Shown: positions 27,387 through 36,661, counted from the first letter of the stretch. The stretch: 64,000 bases of DNA from Polynucleobacter sp. AP-Nino-20-G2 (GCF_018688235.1 NZ_CP061313.1:186001-250000); one strand, 5' to 3'. The notes: a model not told the origin generated them from the sequence alone. Numbers and translations: made by a program.

Positions 27387-29726
27387 ATGAGTGAACTGAT
27401 GAGTAAACCAAGCAATAGCAGCAAAGAACAACAAATAGCGGATTTAAGAGCAGCAGCTCTCCACTATCACGAGTTTCCTGTTCCGGGAAAAATCGAAATT
27501 GCCCCAACAAAGCAGTTAACCAATCAGCGAGACCTCGCTTTGGCTTACACCCCAGGCGTTGCCGCGGCGTGTGAAGAGATTGCAAAAGATCCTGCCAATG
27601 CCTTCCGCTACACAGCGCGCGGCAATTTAGTCGGTGTGATTACTAACGGTACCGCGGTACTAGGCTTAGGAAATATTGGGCCATTGGCCAGTAAGCCAGT
27701 GATGGAAGGTAAGGCGGTTCTATTTAAGAAGTTTGCTGGCATTGATGTATTCGATATCGAAGTCAATGAGAACGATCCTGACAAATTAGTAGAAATCATC
27801 GCAGCGCTTGAGCCCACTTTTGGTGGTATCAATCTTGAAGATATTAAAGCGCCGGATTGTTTCGTGGTTGAGCGCAAGTTGCAAGCGCGCATGAAGATTC
27901 CAGTCTTCCATGATGATCAACATGGAACGGCAATCGTGGTTGCAGCGGCAATCTTGAATGGCTTAAAAGTCGTTGGAAAAAATGTTGGCGATGTGAAGTT
28001 GGTGACATCTGGCGCTGGCGCAGCTGCTTTGGCTTGTCTAGATTTATTGGTTGACCTCGGTATTCAGCGTAAAAATATTTGGGTAACCGATTTAGCGGGT
28101 GTTGCTTATAAGGGCCGTAAAGAATTAATGGATCCTGAGAAAGAGCCATTCTGCCAAGAGACAGAATTGCGCACATTGGATCAAGCGATTGAAGGCGCGG
28201 ATATTTTCTTGGGTCTGTCCGCTGGTGGCGTACTCAAGCAAGACATGGTGAAGAAGATGGCACCTAAGCCATTGGTATATGCCTTAGCGAACCCAACTCC
28301 AGAGATTCTTCCTGAGGAAGTGAAGGAAGTTCGTCCCGATGCGGTGATGGCTACTGGGCGTACCGACTATCCAAACCAAGTCAATAACGTTTTGTGCTTC
28401 CCATTCATTTTCCGTGGTGCTTTAGACGTTGGCGCTACAACGATTACTCGCGGTATGGAAGTGGCAGCGGTCAAGGCTGTAGCCGAGTTGGCGCAAGCTG
28501 AGCAGAGCGAGGTAGTGACTTCTGTTTACGGTATTGAGAACCTTTCGTTTGGCCCGGAATATTTAATTCCAAAACCATTTGACCCACGCTTGATTACAGT
28601 CATCGCTCCCGCGGTTGCAAAAGCGGCGATGGATGATGGCGTAGCGCAGCGTCCGATTAAAGACTTTGATGCGTATCGCAATCAGTTGCAACAATTTGTG
28701 TATCACTCTGGTACTTTGATGAAGCCATTGTTTAGTATTGCTAAGCGTGTGCCTGTAAATCAAAAACGCATCGTGTTTGCTGAAGGTGAAGATGAGCGCG
28801 TATTGCGTGCTGTGCAAATCATCATCGATGAGCATCTTGCGACTCCAATTTTGATTGGTCGTCCAGCAGTGATTGAGCATCGCATTGAGAAATTTGGATT
28901 GCGCATGAAATCTGGCGATGATTTTGAAATCGTCAATCCAGAGAATGATTCGCGCTACCGTGATTTCTGGCAAACCTATCTAGGTTTGACTGAGCGTAAG
29001 GGCGTTTCCGAGTCATATGCCAAGCTAGAAACGCGTCGACGCCATAGCTTGATTGGTTCTCTGATGATCAGCAAAGGCATGGCTGACGGCATGATTTGTG
29101 GAACCATTGGCAACTTGTCCACCCATTTGAAATATGTCGATGAGGTGGTTGGTCGTGAGCCTGGTGCTAATGTCTATGGCGCGATGTCCGGTTTGATTTT
29201 GCCGGGACGCCAAGTGTTCTTGGTAGATACCCACATTAATATTGACCCAAGCGCTGAGCAGTTGGCTGAACTGACACTCATGGCTGCTAGCGAGATGCGT
29301 AAATTGGGCATAGCCCCTAAAGTCGCCCTGCTATCCCACTCTAACTTTGGCTCAAGCAGCGCGCCATCTGCAGTGAAGATGCGCGAAGTTCTCGCTTTGA
29401 TTCAAAAAGCGGATCCAAGTCTGGAGATTGACGGAGAGATGCACGGCGATAGCGCTTTGGATGAAACCATTCGCGCTGGCGCTGTAACTTCATCCCCATT
29501 GAAGGGTGACGCGAACTTGCTCGTATTGCCAAATATTGATGCGGCGAACATTTCTTACAACTTACTGAAGACTGCCGCAGGCAATGGAATTGCAATTGGA
29601 CCGCTGCTTTTAGGTGTGGCCAAACCAATCCATATCCTGACACCAGCAGCAACAGTGCGTCGTATCGTGAATGTCACTACTTTGGCTGTAGTTGAGGCAG
29701 CAAGCAATGCGAGAGGGGTTGCTTAA
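27387..29726 (+). CDS. maeB: NADP-dependent malic enzyme with phosphotransacetylase-like domain
   Basis: MaeB decarboxylates malate to pyruvate with NADPH formation. The malic enzyme part (about 1-430) shows AYTPGVAAACEEIAKDP, VFHDDQHGTAIVV and the NADP loop TSGAGAAALACLDLL. The rest (about 445-779) is a phosphotransacetylase-type domain, regulatory in studied MaeB proteins, with VFAEGEDERVLRA and the FGSSSAPSAVKMR region. The ATG at 27387 or the one at 27399 may be the start; a TTG at 27384 also fits. An inverted-repeat region follows. Confidence 0.97.
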   Translation: MSELMSKPSNSSKEQQIADLRAAALHYHEFPVPGKIEIAPTKQLTNQRDLALAYTPGVAAACEEIAKDPANAFRYTARGNLVGVITNGTAVLGLGNIGPLASKPVMEGKAVLFKKFAGIDVFDIEVNENDPDKLVEIIAALEPTFGGINLEDIKAPDCFVVERKLQARMKIPVFHDDQHGTAIVVAAAILNGLKVVGKNVGDVKLVTSGAGAAALACLDLLVDLGIQRKNIWVTDLAGVAYKGRKELMDPEKEPFCQETELRTLDQAIEGADIFLGLSAGGVLKQDMVKKMAPKPLVYALANPTPEILPEEVKEVRPDAVMATGRTDYPNQVNNVLCFPFIFRGALDVGATTITRGMEVAAVKAVAELAQAEQSEVVTSVYGIENLSFGPEYLIPKPFDPRLITVIAPAVAKAAMDDGVAQRPIKDFDAYRNQLQQFVYHSGTLMKPLFSIAKRVPVNQKRIVFAEGEDERVLRAVQIIIDEHLATPILIGRPAVIEHRIEKFGLRMKSGDDFEIVNPENDSRYRDFWQTYLGLTERKGVSESYAKLETRRRHSLIGSLMISKGMADGMICGTIGNLSTHLKYVDEVVGREPGANVYGAMSGLILPGRQVFLVDTHINIDPSAEQLAELTLMAASEMRKLGIAPKVALLSHSNFGSSSAPSAVKMREVLALIQKADPSLEIDGEMHGDSALDETIRAGAVTSSPLKGDANLLVLPNIDAANISYNLLKTAAGNGIAIGPLLLGVAKPIHILTPAATVRRIVNVTTLAVVEAASNARGVA

Positions 29727-29745
29727 TACCTAAGCAACTGGCTTT

Positions 29746-29777
29746 ATTTATGTTAGTTAGCAGTAACTAACATAAAT
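29746..29777. repeat. perfect 14-bp inverted repeat after maeB
   Basis: ATTTATGTTAGTTA and TAACTAACATAAAT are exact complements around GCAG. The stem is AT-rich and not followed by a T-run, so it is a poor intrinsic terminator. It resembles a two-fold operator as much as a transcript end. Confidence 0.9.
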
Positions 29778-29782
29778 AATTA

Positions 29783-29807
29783 TTATATAAATCAATGGTT
29801 TATATAA
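29783..29807. repeat. second inverted repeat before the barstar-like gene
   Basis: TTATATAAA and TTTATATAA are exact 9-bp arms around TCAATGG, 5 bp after the first inverted repeat and 57 bp before the next ATG. It could be an operator or merely AT-rich promoter DNA; no clear -35/-10 pair was identified. Confidence 0.75.
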
Positions 29808-29864
29808 AATACACTGTAATTGGGCTTGATTTGATGGCGTGTTAAGGGTAACCTAGCACCCATC

Positions 29865-30485
29865 ATGAATAATCGCTCTGAAAACGGCACCACAGTAGGC
29901 TTTGACGAACACAGTCGGGCTGAAAGTTGGGATAGCAATGATCGACTTGAAACTGAGTCCTCTGCGGCCAACATCTACGCTGAGGGTGGCTTATCTCGTT
30001 TACAAACCTATGCAGCAAATCAAGTTTCGGGGAAAAAAGTGACAGCTTCTTGGCGTGCCGCTTTGGCAGTTCGCGATGCCGGACCGCCGGCAATGTTGCG
30101 CAGTGTGCGCCCTAATATTGTGCAATCTATTCGTGCTTTCCGTACTCCGGATCTACAGGAAGCTGCTACTGAGCTCGGCCAACATTTCATTTACGCTAAT
30201 TGCGCTAATGCCATGACTAAGGGTGAGGTTTTAGAGGCGATTGCGATTGCTTACTCATTTACTAAGCAGCAGGCCAAGAATTTTGACCCATTGCTAGATG
30301 CTTTAACCACCACAGTAGATAAGTCAGGTCCACAGCCTGGTTTCGTTGTGGTGCTCGAAGGTTTGCCTTGTACCCAGAAGTTTGACAAGGAAGCCCGTGA
30401 AACGCTCTTGGATGTATTCCGTGATGCGGTGGACTTTTGGTCTGAGCGTCGTACACCTTATCGCGTGTTCTACTCATTCGCTTAA
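29865..30485 (+). CDS. barstar-family protein with long N-terminal extension
   Basis: The last 110 of 206 residues resemble barstar, the tight inhibitor of the secreted RNase barnase: a helix with FTKQQAKNFDPLLDALT, a strand GFVVVLEGLP, and a final helix plus RTPYRVFYSF. The first 95 residues are polar, rich in Ser, Ala, Arg and Glu, and match nothing I recognise. No barnase/RNase T1-type gene is visible nearby. The family assignment is from pattern memory, and the protein could have taken another role. It ends at a bidirectional terminator shared with rsmE. Confidence 0.7.
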   Translation: MNNRSENGTTVGFDEHSRAESWDSNDRLETESSAANIYAEGGLSRLQTYAANQVSGKKVTASWRAALAVRDAGPPAMLRSVRPNIVQSIRAFRTPDLQEAATELGQHFIYANCANAMTKGEVLEAIAIAYSFTKQQAKNFDPLLDALTTTVDKSGPQPGFVVVLEGLPCTQKFDKEARETLLDVFRDAVDFWSERRTPYRVFYSFA

Positions 30486-30502
30486 AAGCATTCAGCACTC
30501 TG

Positions 30503-30529
30503 AAAAGCGCCTCTATTTGAGGCGCTTTT
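30503..30529. terminator. bidirectional terminator between barstar-like gene and rsmE
   Basis: AAAAGCGCCTC and GAGGCGCTTTT pair perfectly (11 bp) around TATTT. The A- and T-flanked arms suit termination in both directions. The rsmE stop codon (30513-30515) lies inside the structure. Confidence 0.85.
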
Positions 30530-31274
30530 GCATTTCTGGGTCCCAAACACTATGTACGGCAGTGATGGCAACTACCCCAGCAGTCTCAGTCCGTAATATG
30601 CGGTCGCCCAAAGAAACGATTTGATAACCTGCAGCCGCTGCCAATGCCTCCTCCTCTGGCGAGTGGCCACCTTCCGGCCCAATCATCAGAATCACGTCTT
30701 GCGGCGTTTCTTCAATCAGTACTGAATACAGACTTTTGTCGGTATCTGGGCTTAAAAGTAGCTTAAGTTTAGCTTTTTGAGGCTTTTGTAGATAACTTTG
30801 AAAAACTTGTATTGGCTCAACCGTAGCAAAGACAGTCCGGTCGCATTGCTCGCAGGCTGCCTGAACAATGCCTTGCCAATGCAATACCCGTTTTTGGGCG
30901 CGTTCAGCATCGCTTGAGCGGGTTAATTTAATCACGGAACGTTCGCACTGAAGCGGCACAATCACTTGAGCCCCCGTTTCAATGCCCTTTTCAACGATCC
31001 AGTCCATCTTATCGCCTCCAGCAAGCCCTTGGGCCAGAGTGATGGCGTAAGGGCTCTCACGGTGGGTATCTTGGCGAACATCGCTTAACTCGGCCTCCCC
31101 AGTTTTATTGCTCAGAGATAGCAGTTTTGCCTTGGCTACATGGCCCTCACCGTCAAAGATGGGGAAGAATTCGCCGACCTGAATCCGTCGAACGCGCAAA
31201 TGATGTGCAAGCTCGGAAGTGAGGGTGGCTGGCTTTTGGGTTTCCCATGGGCCGGGAAGATAAAATTGAGGCAT
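30513..31274 (-). CDS. rsmE: 16S rRNA (uracil-1498-N3)-methyltransferase
   Basis: RsmE methylates U1498 of 16S rRNA on the assembled 30S subunit. The 253 residues combine a PUA-like N-terminal domain (HHLRVRRIQVGEFF) and a SPOUT methyltransferase domain with the knot signature LMIGPEGGHSPEEEALA and LGDRILRTETAGVVA. It diverges from tkt across 44 bp. Confidence 0.96.
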   Translation of the reverse strand: MPQFYLPGPWETQKPATLTSELAHHLRVRRIQVGEFFPIFDGEGHVAKAKLLSLSNKTGEAELSDVRQDTHRESPYAITLAQGLAGGDKMDWIVEKGIETGAQVIVPLQCERSVIKLTRSSDAERAQKRVLHWQGIVQAACEQCDRTVFATVEPIQVFQSYLQKPQKAKLKLLLSPDTDKSLYSVLIEETPQDVILMIGPEGGHSPEEEALAAAAGYQIVSLGDRILRTETAGVVAITAVHSVWDPEMQKRLK

Positions 31275-31318
31275 TACTGAAATATAGCTAATTTATTTTC
31301 CTCGAGACCAAATTTACG

Positions 31319-33313
31319 ATGTCAAACCTTCAAATTCGTATGGCCAATGCCATTCGCGCTTTATCCATGGATGCAGTTCAACAAGCCAATTCAGGTCATC
31401 CTGGAATGCCGATGGGTATGGCCGATATCGCAGTCGGTCTATGGAACGATCATTTACAGCACAACCCGACGGATCCGCATTGGATGAATCGAGATCGCTT
31501 TGTTTTATCAAATGGTCATGGCTCGATGCTGTTGTATTCCTTGTTGCATCTGACTGGTTACGACTTACCAATTGGTGAGTTGAAAAATTTCCGTCAACTG
31601 CATAGCAAAACACCGGGACATCCTGAGTATGGAATTACACCTGGCGTAGAAACGACTACTGGACCGCTGGGTCAGGGCATTTCTAATGCAGTCGGTATGG
31701 CGCTTGCGGAAAAATTATTGGCTGAAGAATTCAATCGCCCTGGTCACAATATTGTTGATCACTACACCTACGTATTTCTAGGTGACGGTTGTTTGATGGA
31801 AGGCATTAGTCATGAGGTCTGTTCATTAGCGGGCACACTCAAACTCAATAAGTTGATTGCGCTGTGGGATGACAACGGTATCTCCATTGATGGCAAAGTC
31901 GTTTCTTGGTTTAACGAGGACACGCCAAAGCGTTTCGAAGCTTATGGTTGGAATGTGATTCGCGATGTGGATGGTCATAGTGCTGAAGCGGTCTCCGAGG
32001 CGATTGCGAAAGGGAAGAAGAGTGACAAACCAACCTTGATTTGCTGTAAGACTGCTATTGGTCAAGGCTCACCCAATATGGCTGGTAGCGATAAGGTGCA
32101 TGGCTCTCCTTTGGGCGCTGCGGAAATTGCTGCAACGCGTGTGGCATTGAACTGGCCGTATGCGCCGTTTGAAATTCCGAATGATATTTATGAGGCTTGG
32201 GACTTCAAGAAACGTGGACAAGCTGCTGAGCACGAGTGGAATAAAGAATTCCAAGCGTATAGAAATAAATATCCAGAGTTAGCTTCTGAATTGCAGCGTC
32301 GCATGCAAGGTGATTTATCTAAAGATTTTTCATCTACGCTTGATGCATATCTCAAGACGTGTCAATCTAAAGCGGAAACTATCGCTACTCGCAAAGCAAG
32401 TCAAAATGCTATCGAGGCTTTGGCTCCTGCGTTGCCAGAGTTCATGGGTGGATCTGCTGACTTAACTGGTTCTAATTTAACAAATTGGTCAACCTGCAAA
32501 CCAGTGCGCGCGGATCAATGGGGTAACCATATCAATTACGGTGTTCGTGAATTTGGTATGAGCGCCATCATGAACGGTATCGCTTTACATGGCGGATACA
32601 TTCCGTTTGGCGGCACTTTCCTCACCTTCTCTGACTACAGTCGCAATGCTTTGCGTATGGCAGCATTGATGAAGTTGCGTAGCATTTTCGTCTTTACACA
32701 TGACTCCATTGGTTTGGGTGAAGACGGCCCAACCCATCAATCAGTTGAGCATGTAGCTAGCTTGCGTTTGATTCCGAACCTAATGGTTTGGCGTCCATGC
32801 GATACCACTGAAAGCGCCGTTGCTTGGGGTGCTGCGGTTGAGCGTAAGAACGGTCCAAGCGCATTGATCTTCAGTCGTCAAAATTGCCCATTTGTTTCAC
32901 GTAATAGCCAGCAGATTAAAGATATCGCTCGCGGTGGCTATGTTCTACGTGACCCAAAGAAAACAAAGATTGACGCAGTGATCATTGCTACTGGTTCTGA
33001 AATTGCCTTGGCATTACAAACAGCGGATCGTCTAGAAGCTGAAGGCCTTGGCATTCGCGTAGTGTCGATGCCGTCTACAACAGTATTTGATCAACAGGAT
33101 GCTGCCTACAAAGCAAAAGTATTGCCGGCCAATATTCCGCGCATTGCTGTTGAAGCAGGCGTGAGTGATTTCTGGTGGAAGTACGGTTGCGCAGCTGTGC
33201 ATGGTGTGGATACCTTTGGTGAGTCAGCACCTGCGCCGCAGTTATACGAGTACTTTGGTTTAACGGTTGATCAGATTGCCAAAACTGTAAAGCAATGCAT
33301 TGCACAGAAATAA
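31319..33313 (+). CDS. tkt: transketolase
   Basis: Transketolase moves two-carbon units between sugar phosphates in the pentose phosphate pathway, using thiamine diphosphate. Of 664 residues, the ThDP-binding region (about 150-190) contains FLGDGCLMEG and WDDN. The N-terminal SGHPGMPMGMADI and GPLGQGISNAVGMA, and the later FGMSAIMNGIALHGG and DSIGLGEDGPTHQSVE motifs, are typical. gap follows 53 bp later on the same strand. Confidence 0.98.
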   Translation: MSNLQIRMANAIRALSMDAVQQANSGHPGMPMGMADIAVGLWNDHLQHNPTDPHWMNRDRFVLSNGHGSMLLYSLLHLTGYDLPIGELKNFRQLHSKTPGHPEYGITPGVETTTGPLGQGISNAVGMALAEKLLAEEFNRPGHNIVDHYTYVFLGDGCLMEGISHEVCSLAGTLKLNKLIALWDDNGISIDGKVVSWFNEDTPKRFEAYGWNVIRDVDGHSAEAVSEAIAKGKKSDKPTLICCKTAIGQGSPNMAGSDKVHGSPLGAAEIAATRVALNWPYAPFEIPNDIYEAWDFKKRGQAAEHEWNKEFQAYRNKYPELASELQRRMQGDLSKDFSSTLDAYLKTCQSKAETIATRKASQNAIEALAPALPEFMGGSADLTGSNLTNWSTCKPVRADQWGNHINYGVREFGMSAIMNGIALHGGYIPFGGTFLTFSDYSRNALRMAALMKLRSIFVFTHDSIGLGEDGPTHQSVEHVASLRLIPNLMVWRPCDTTESAVAWGAAVERKNGPSALIFSRQNCPFVSRNSQQIKDIARGGYVLRDPKKTKIDAVIIATGSEIALALQTADRLEAEGLGIRVVSMPSTTVFDQQDAAYKAKVLPANIPRIAVEAGVSDFWWKYGCAAVHGVDTFGESAPAPQLYEYFGLTVDQIAKTVKQCIAQK

Positions 33314-33366
33314 AGCTCAGCTCAACAACGTTGGTTTAAGAATTTAATATTAGTAAGGGGAATGGA

Positions 33367-34395
33367 ATGACAATTCGTGTCGCAATTAATGGTTATGGTC
33401 GTATTGGTCGCATGGTCTTGCGTGCTTTGTATGAAGATCAAGTGAATGGCAAGCCAAGACGGGATATCAAAATCGTGGCGATTAATGCCATGGGCGATAT
33501 CGATATCAATGCACACCTTACGCAATATGATTCCGCGCACGGCCGTTTTCCTGCTGAAGTAACAGTAGATGGCGATTGCATGGTGGTGAATGGCGATCGC
33601 ATCAAAATGTTCTCAACACGCAATCCTTTGGAAACCCCATGGGGCGAGTTGGGTGTGGATCTGGTTTTGGAATGTTCTGGCAAATTCACTTCCAAAGAGA
33701 AGGCCATGGTTCACATCTCCCAAGGCGCGAAGAAGGTGCTTATTTCTGCTCCTGGTGAAAAAGACGTGGATGCCACGATTGTTTACGGCGTAAACCAACA
33801 GGTACTTAAGCCAAGCGATATCGTTGTTTCGAATGCGAGCTGCACAACCAACTGTTTGGCTCCATTGGTGAAACCACTGTTAGAGAAGATTGGCATTGAG
33901 TCTGGTTTGATGACCACGATTCACGCATTTACTAATGACCAAGTATTGACTGACGTGTATCACAAGGATATGCGCCGTGCCCGTTCCGCAGTGACCAGCA
34001 TGATTCCTACCAAAACAGGTGCAGCAAAAGCAGTTGGTTTGGTATTGCCAGCTTTAGCAGGTCGTTTTGATGGATTTGCGATGCGCGTTCCTGTGATCAA
34101 CGTTTCTGTAGTGGATTTAACTTTCGCCGCTAGTCGCGCTACGAGCGTGGATGAAGTCAATTCCATCCTCAAAACAGCCAGCGAAGGTGAGTTGAAGGGC
34201 ATTTTGGGCTTCAATACCTTGCCTTTGGTATCCATCGATTTCAATCACGACCCGCGTCCTAGTATTTATGACGCCTCCCAAACGCGCGTTTCTGCCGATG
34301 GCAAGCTTGTGAAAGTCTTGGCTTGGTACGACAACGAGTGGGGTTATTCAGTACAGATGCTCAATGCCGCTGAAGCATTGATGGCTGTGAAATAA
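33367..34395 (+). CDS. gap: glyceraldehyde-3-phosphate dehydrogenase
   Basis: GapA oxidises glyceraldehyde 3-phosphate in glycolysis. The 342-residue enzyme has the NAD motif INGYGRIGRM and the catalytic Cys159 in SNASCTTNCLAPL. The strong AAGGGGAAT ribosome site before ATG 33367 suits an abundant enzyme. It sits after tkt and ends at a symmetrical terminator. Confidence 0.98.
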   Translation: MTIRVAINGYGRIGRMVLRALYEDQVNGKPRRDIKIVAINAMGDIDINAHLTQYDSAHGRFPAEVTVDGDCMVVNGDRIKMFSTRNPLETPWGELGVDLVLECSGKFTSKEKAMVHISQGAKKVLISAPGEKDVDATIVYGVNQQVLKPSDIVVSNASCTTNCLAPLVKPLLEKIGIESGLMTTIHAFTNDQVLTDVYHKDMRRARSAVTSMIPTKTGAAKAVGLVLPALAGRFDGFAMRVPVINVSVVDLTFAASRATSVDEVNSILKTASEGELKGILGFNTLPLVSIDFNHDPRPSIYDASQTRVSADGKLVKVLAWYDNEWGYSVQMLNAAEALMAVK

Positions 34396-34447
34396 GAATT
34401 TCTCCGGAAATATGCATTAACAGCCGTTAAAATTCTGTTAATGATGT

Positions 34448-34475
34448 AAAAAAGACCTCAATTGAGGTCTTTTTT
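34448..34475. terminator. bidirectional terminator between gap and fur
   Basis: AAAAAAGACCTCAA and TTGAGGTCTTTTTT form a 28-bp perfect palindrome. As RNA it folds with a short central loop, and T-runs result on both strands, serving gap and fur. Confidence 0.9.
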
Positions 34476-34502
34476 CATTATTTGCTCTTATCTTGCAGAA
34501 AT

Positions 34503-34961
34503 TTATAGCTTTGGCTTATTACGGCAATTCTTCTTCTGGCAGTGCCCATACATCGCTAAAGAGTGCTCCTGGAGCTTAAAACCAAGGTTTTTAGCAATAT
34601 CGCGCTGTCTTTTCTCGATTGCCTCATCCACAAACTCCTCTACATGGCCGCAATCTAGGCAAACCAAGTGGTCATGATGTTGCCCTTCATTGAGCTCATA
34701 AATGGCTCTGCTATCCCCCTTGCTAGACTCAAAGTGGCTACGCAGTAGAAGTCCTGCCTGTTCAAACTGGGTGAGCACCCGATATACCGTTGCCAAACCA
34801 ATTTCCTTGTCATCTTTGGCTAGGGCCATAAAGACGTCTTCTGCACTGAAATGCGTGCCGCCGTTTTGATGGAAAAAATCCAGGATTTTCATGCGTGGAC
34901 CAGTAGCTTTTAGGCCAATGTCGCGTAAATCTGCAGGAGTCGGGTTTTGGTTCATATTCAT
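34503..34961 (-). CDS. fur: ferric uptake regulator Fur
   Basis: Fur is the iron-sensing repressor of iron uptake genes. The 152-residue protein has an N-terminal winged helix (GLKATGPRMKILDFF, then IGLATVYRVLTQFEQAG as recognition region) and a metal-binding C-terminus (HHDHLVCLDCGHVEEF, then the second Cys pair near the end). The open frame extends 55 codons upstream, but that part would overlap bamE; ATG 34961 or 34955 gives the family N-terminus. It diverges from bamE, as in many proteobacteria. I saw no convincing Fur box in the 43-bp gap. Confidence 0.96.
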   Translation of the reverse strand: MNMNQNPTPADLRDIGLKATGPRMKILDFFHQNGGTHFSAEDVFMALAKDDKEIGLATVYRVLTQFEQAGLLLRSHFESSKGDSRAIYELNEGQHHDHLVCLDCGHVEEFVDEAIEKRQRDIAKNLGFKLQEHSLAMYGHCQKKNCRNKPKL

Positions 34962-35004
34962 GGGTTTGGGAGCTAAAATCAATGTCTTAATGATACGGCC
35001 TGCC

Positions 35005-35724
35005 ATGCAAAATTGCCCTCTACTTTTTACCCGTCTTTTGAACTCTATTTCTAGGGTGTTTAGCCTTGCTCGTTTTGGGCTGCTGATCGCTGTGATTGGG
35101 GGCTCTTTTGCTATTTCTGCTTGCACTAGTGCGGTAGATGAAACCCAGCGCGCCTGGATGAATAAAGTATTTCGTCCTTATGTGCCAGACGTGGTGCAGG
35201 GCAACTTTATTTCTAGTGAGCAATACGCGAAGTTGCAAGTGGGGATGAGTCGCGAGCAGGTTCGTCAAATTTTGGGCACACCTTTGCTTGCAAGTTATTT
35301 CCACGCCAATCGCTGGGACTACGTTTTTGAATTCAAGCGTGCCGGTCAAGTGATGGGCAAAGACCGTCGCGTGACGGTCTTTTTTGAAGGTGATAAGTTG
35401 GTTAAATTCCAGGGTGATGCATTGCCAACCGAAGTCGAGTTAGTCGCTGAAATCGATGGCTACGCAAAAACCAAGAGATCATTCTGGGATGTGATGACTG
35501 GTTCTAACAAGCCTCCAGTGACACCTCCTTTACAGCAGCCTGAGTTACTGGTTCCTAGTCCAACAGATAATTTGCCTGCTGGTGCGGTTGTGCCTGCCGC
35601 TACTACCAGCAGTTCTTTTTGGGACTTTTTTAGTTTTTCAAAGAAACAGCCAGAAGCTCAGCCCGACCTCCAGCAGTTAGGCCCCGGCGCTCTGAATGCT
35701 CCGCAGGCTAGTGAAGCTAAATAA
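35005..35724 (+). CDS. bamE: outer-membrane assembly lipoprotein BamE
   Basis: BamE (SmpA/OmlA) is a lipoprotein of the BAM complex that inserts beta-barrel proteins. The chosen ATG gives 239 residues. A signal peptide ends in a lipobox (ISAC, Cys40). The BamE domain follows (about 57-130, with GNFISSEQYAKLQVGMSREQ and RWDYVFEF). The Pro/Gln/Ser-rich tail of about 100 residues extends beyond the short enterobacterial form. ATG 34990 is an alternative start. Confidence 0.95.
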   Translation: MQNCPLLFTRLLNSISRVFSLARFGLLIAVIGGSFAISACTSAVDETQRAWMNKVFRPYVPDVVQGNFISSEQYAKLQVGMSREQVRQILGTPLLASYFHANRWDYVFEFKRAGQVMGKDRRVTVFFEGDKLVKFQGDALPTEVELVAEIDGYAKTKRSFWDVMTGSNKPPVTPPLQQPELLVPSPTDNLPAGAVVPAATTSSSFWDFFSFSKKQPEAQPDLQQLGPGALNAPQASEAK

Positions 35725-35787
35725 AGATTTTTTGTGTTGATGCTGAGTGAACTCTTTCAGCAACCTTAATAAGAAACGAAGATATAA

Positions 35788-36591
35788 ATGATGAAAATCG
35801 CAATTGCCGGTGCTACTGGCCGCATGGGAAAAATGTTGATCGAGGCTGTTTTAAATAGTCCCGATGCTGAATTGGTAGGCGCACTAGAGCATGACTCTTG
35901 CCCGCAGTTGGGTGAAGATGCCGGCGCTTTCTTGGGTAAAAAAACAGGCGTAGCGATTACATCTGATATTTCGAAGGCTTTGACTGGGGCTGAATTTTTA
36001 ATCGACTTCACTCGCCCAGAGGGCACGATGGCGCATCTTGCGGTAGCGCAAAAGACTGGCAGCAAAATGATTATTGGCACAACGGGTTTAAGTGCTGAAC
36101 AAATCGACAATCTTAAAAAAGCTTCAGCAAATTTGGCGATTGTGTTTGCCCCCAATATGAGTGTTGGCGTCAACGCGACCTTCAAGTTGCTGGAGATTGC
36201 AGCAAAAATGCTGAACCAAGGTTACGACATCGAGATTATTGAGGCTCATCATCGTCACAAGGTAGACGCTCCTTCTGGAACCGCTTTGAAGATGGGAGAG
36301 GTGATCGCCGATGCGTTGGGTGAGAAGTTGGATGATGTAGCTGTCTATGCCCGTGAAGGCCATACCGGTGAGCGTAAAGAAGGCTCGATTGGTTTTGCGA
36401 CTATTCGGGGTGGCGATATCGTAGGTGACCACACCGTGTTATTTGCTGGTGATGGTGAGCGCATTGAAATCAGCCATAAGTCTTCTAGCCGTCAGTCCTA
36501 TGCCCAAGGTTCATTGCGTGCCGCACGTTTCTTGCAAGCTCAGGCCACTGGTTTGTATGACATGCAAGATGTACTTGGTCTTCGCAAGTAA
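35788..36591 (+). CDS. dapB: 4-hydroxy-tetrahydrodipicolinate reductase
   Basis: DapB acts in lysine and meso-diaminopimelate synthesis, supplying the murein peptide. The 267 residues show the NAD(P) loop IAGATGRMGKM and the catalytic/substrate segment EAHHRHKVDAPSGTAL. Two adjacent ATG codons (35788 and 35791) can start it. It follows bamE by 63 bp. Confidence 0.97.
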   Translation: MMKIAIAGATGRMGKMLIEAVLNSPDAELVGALEHDSCPQLGEDAGAFLGKKTGVAITSDISKALTGAEFLIDFTRPEGTMAHLAVAQKTGSKMIIGTTGLSAEQIDNLKKASANLAIVFAPNMSVGVNATFKLLEIAAKMLNQGYDIEIIEAHHRHKVDAPSGTALKMGEVIADALGEKLDDVAVYAREGHTGERKEGSIGFATIRGGDIVGDHTVLFAGDGERIEISHKSSSRQSYAQGSLRAARFLQAQATGLYDMQDVLGLRK

Positions 36592-36661
36592 ATCATCAAA
36601 GATGATCACTGTTAACCAATATTAATTAGTCAATAAAAATAGAAGAAAAGAGTTGTATTGA

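Noticed and set aside
28563..28973. 136-codon minus-strand frame inside maeB
   Set aside because: Antisense to a well conserved malic enzyme; no domain or ribosome site.
34962..35004. Fur box in the fur-bamE gap
   Set aside because: Only loose similarity (TTAATGATA) to the 19-bp consensus, too weak to claim autoregulation.
34962..35126. Upstream extension of the fur frame
   Set aside because: Overlaps the divergent bamE coding start and would add 55 residues not found in Fur; ATG 34961 or 34955 fits the family.
36593..36612. Small ATCATC/GATGAT hairpin after dapB
   Set aside because: Only 6 AT-rich pairs and no T-run; not convincing as a terminator.
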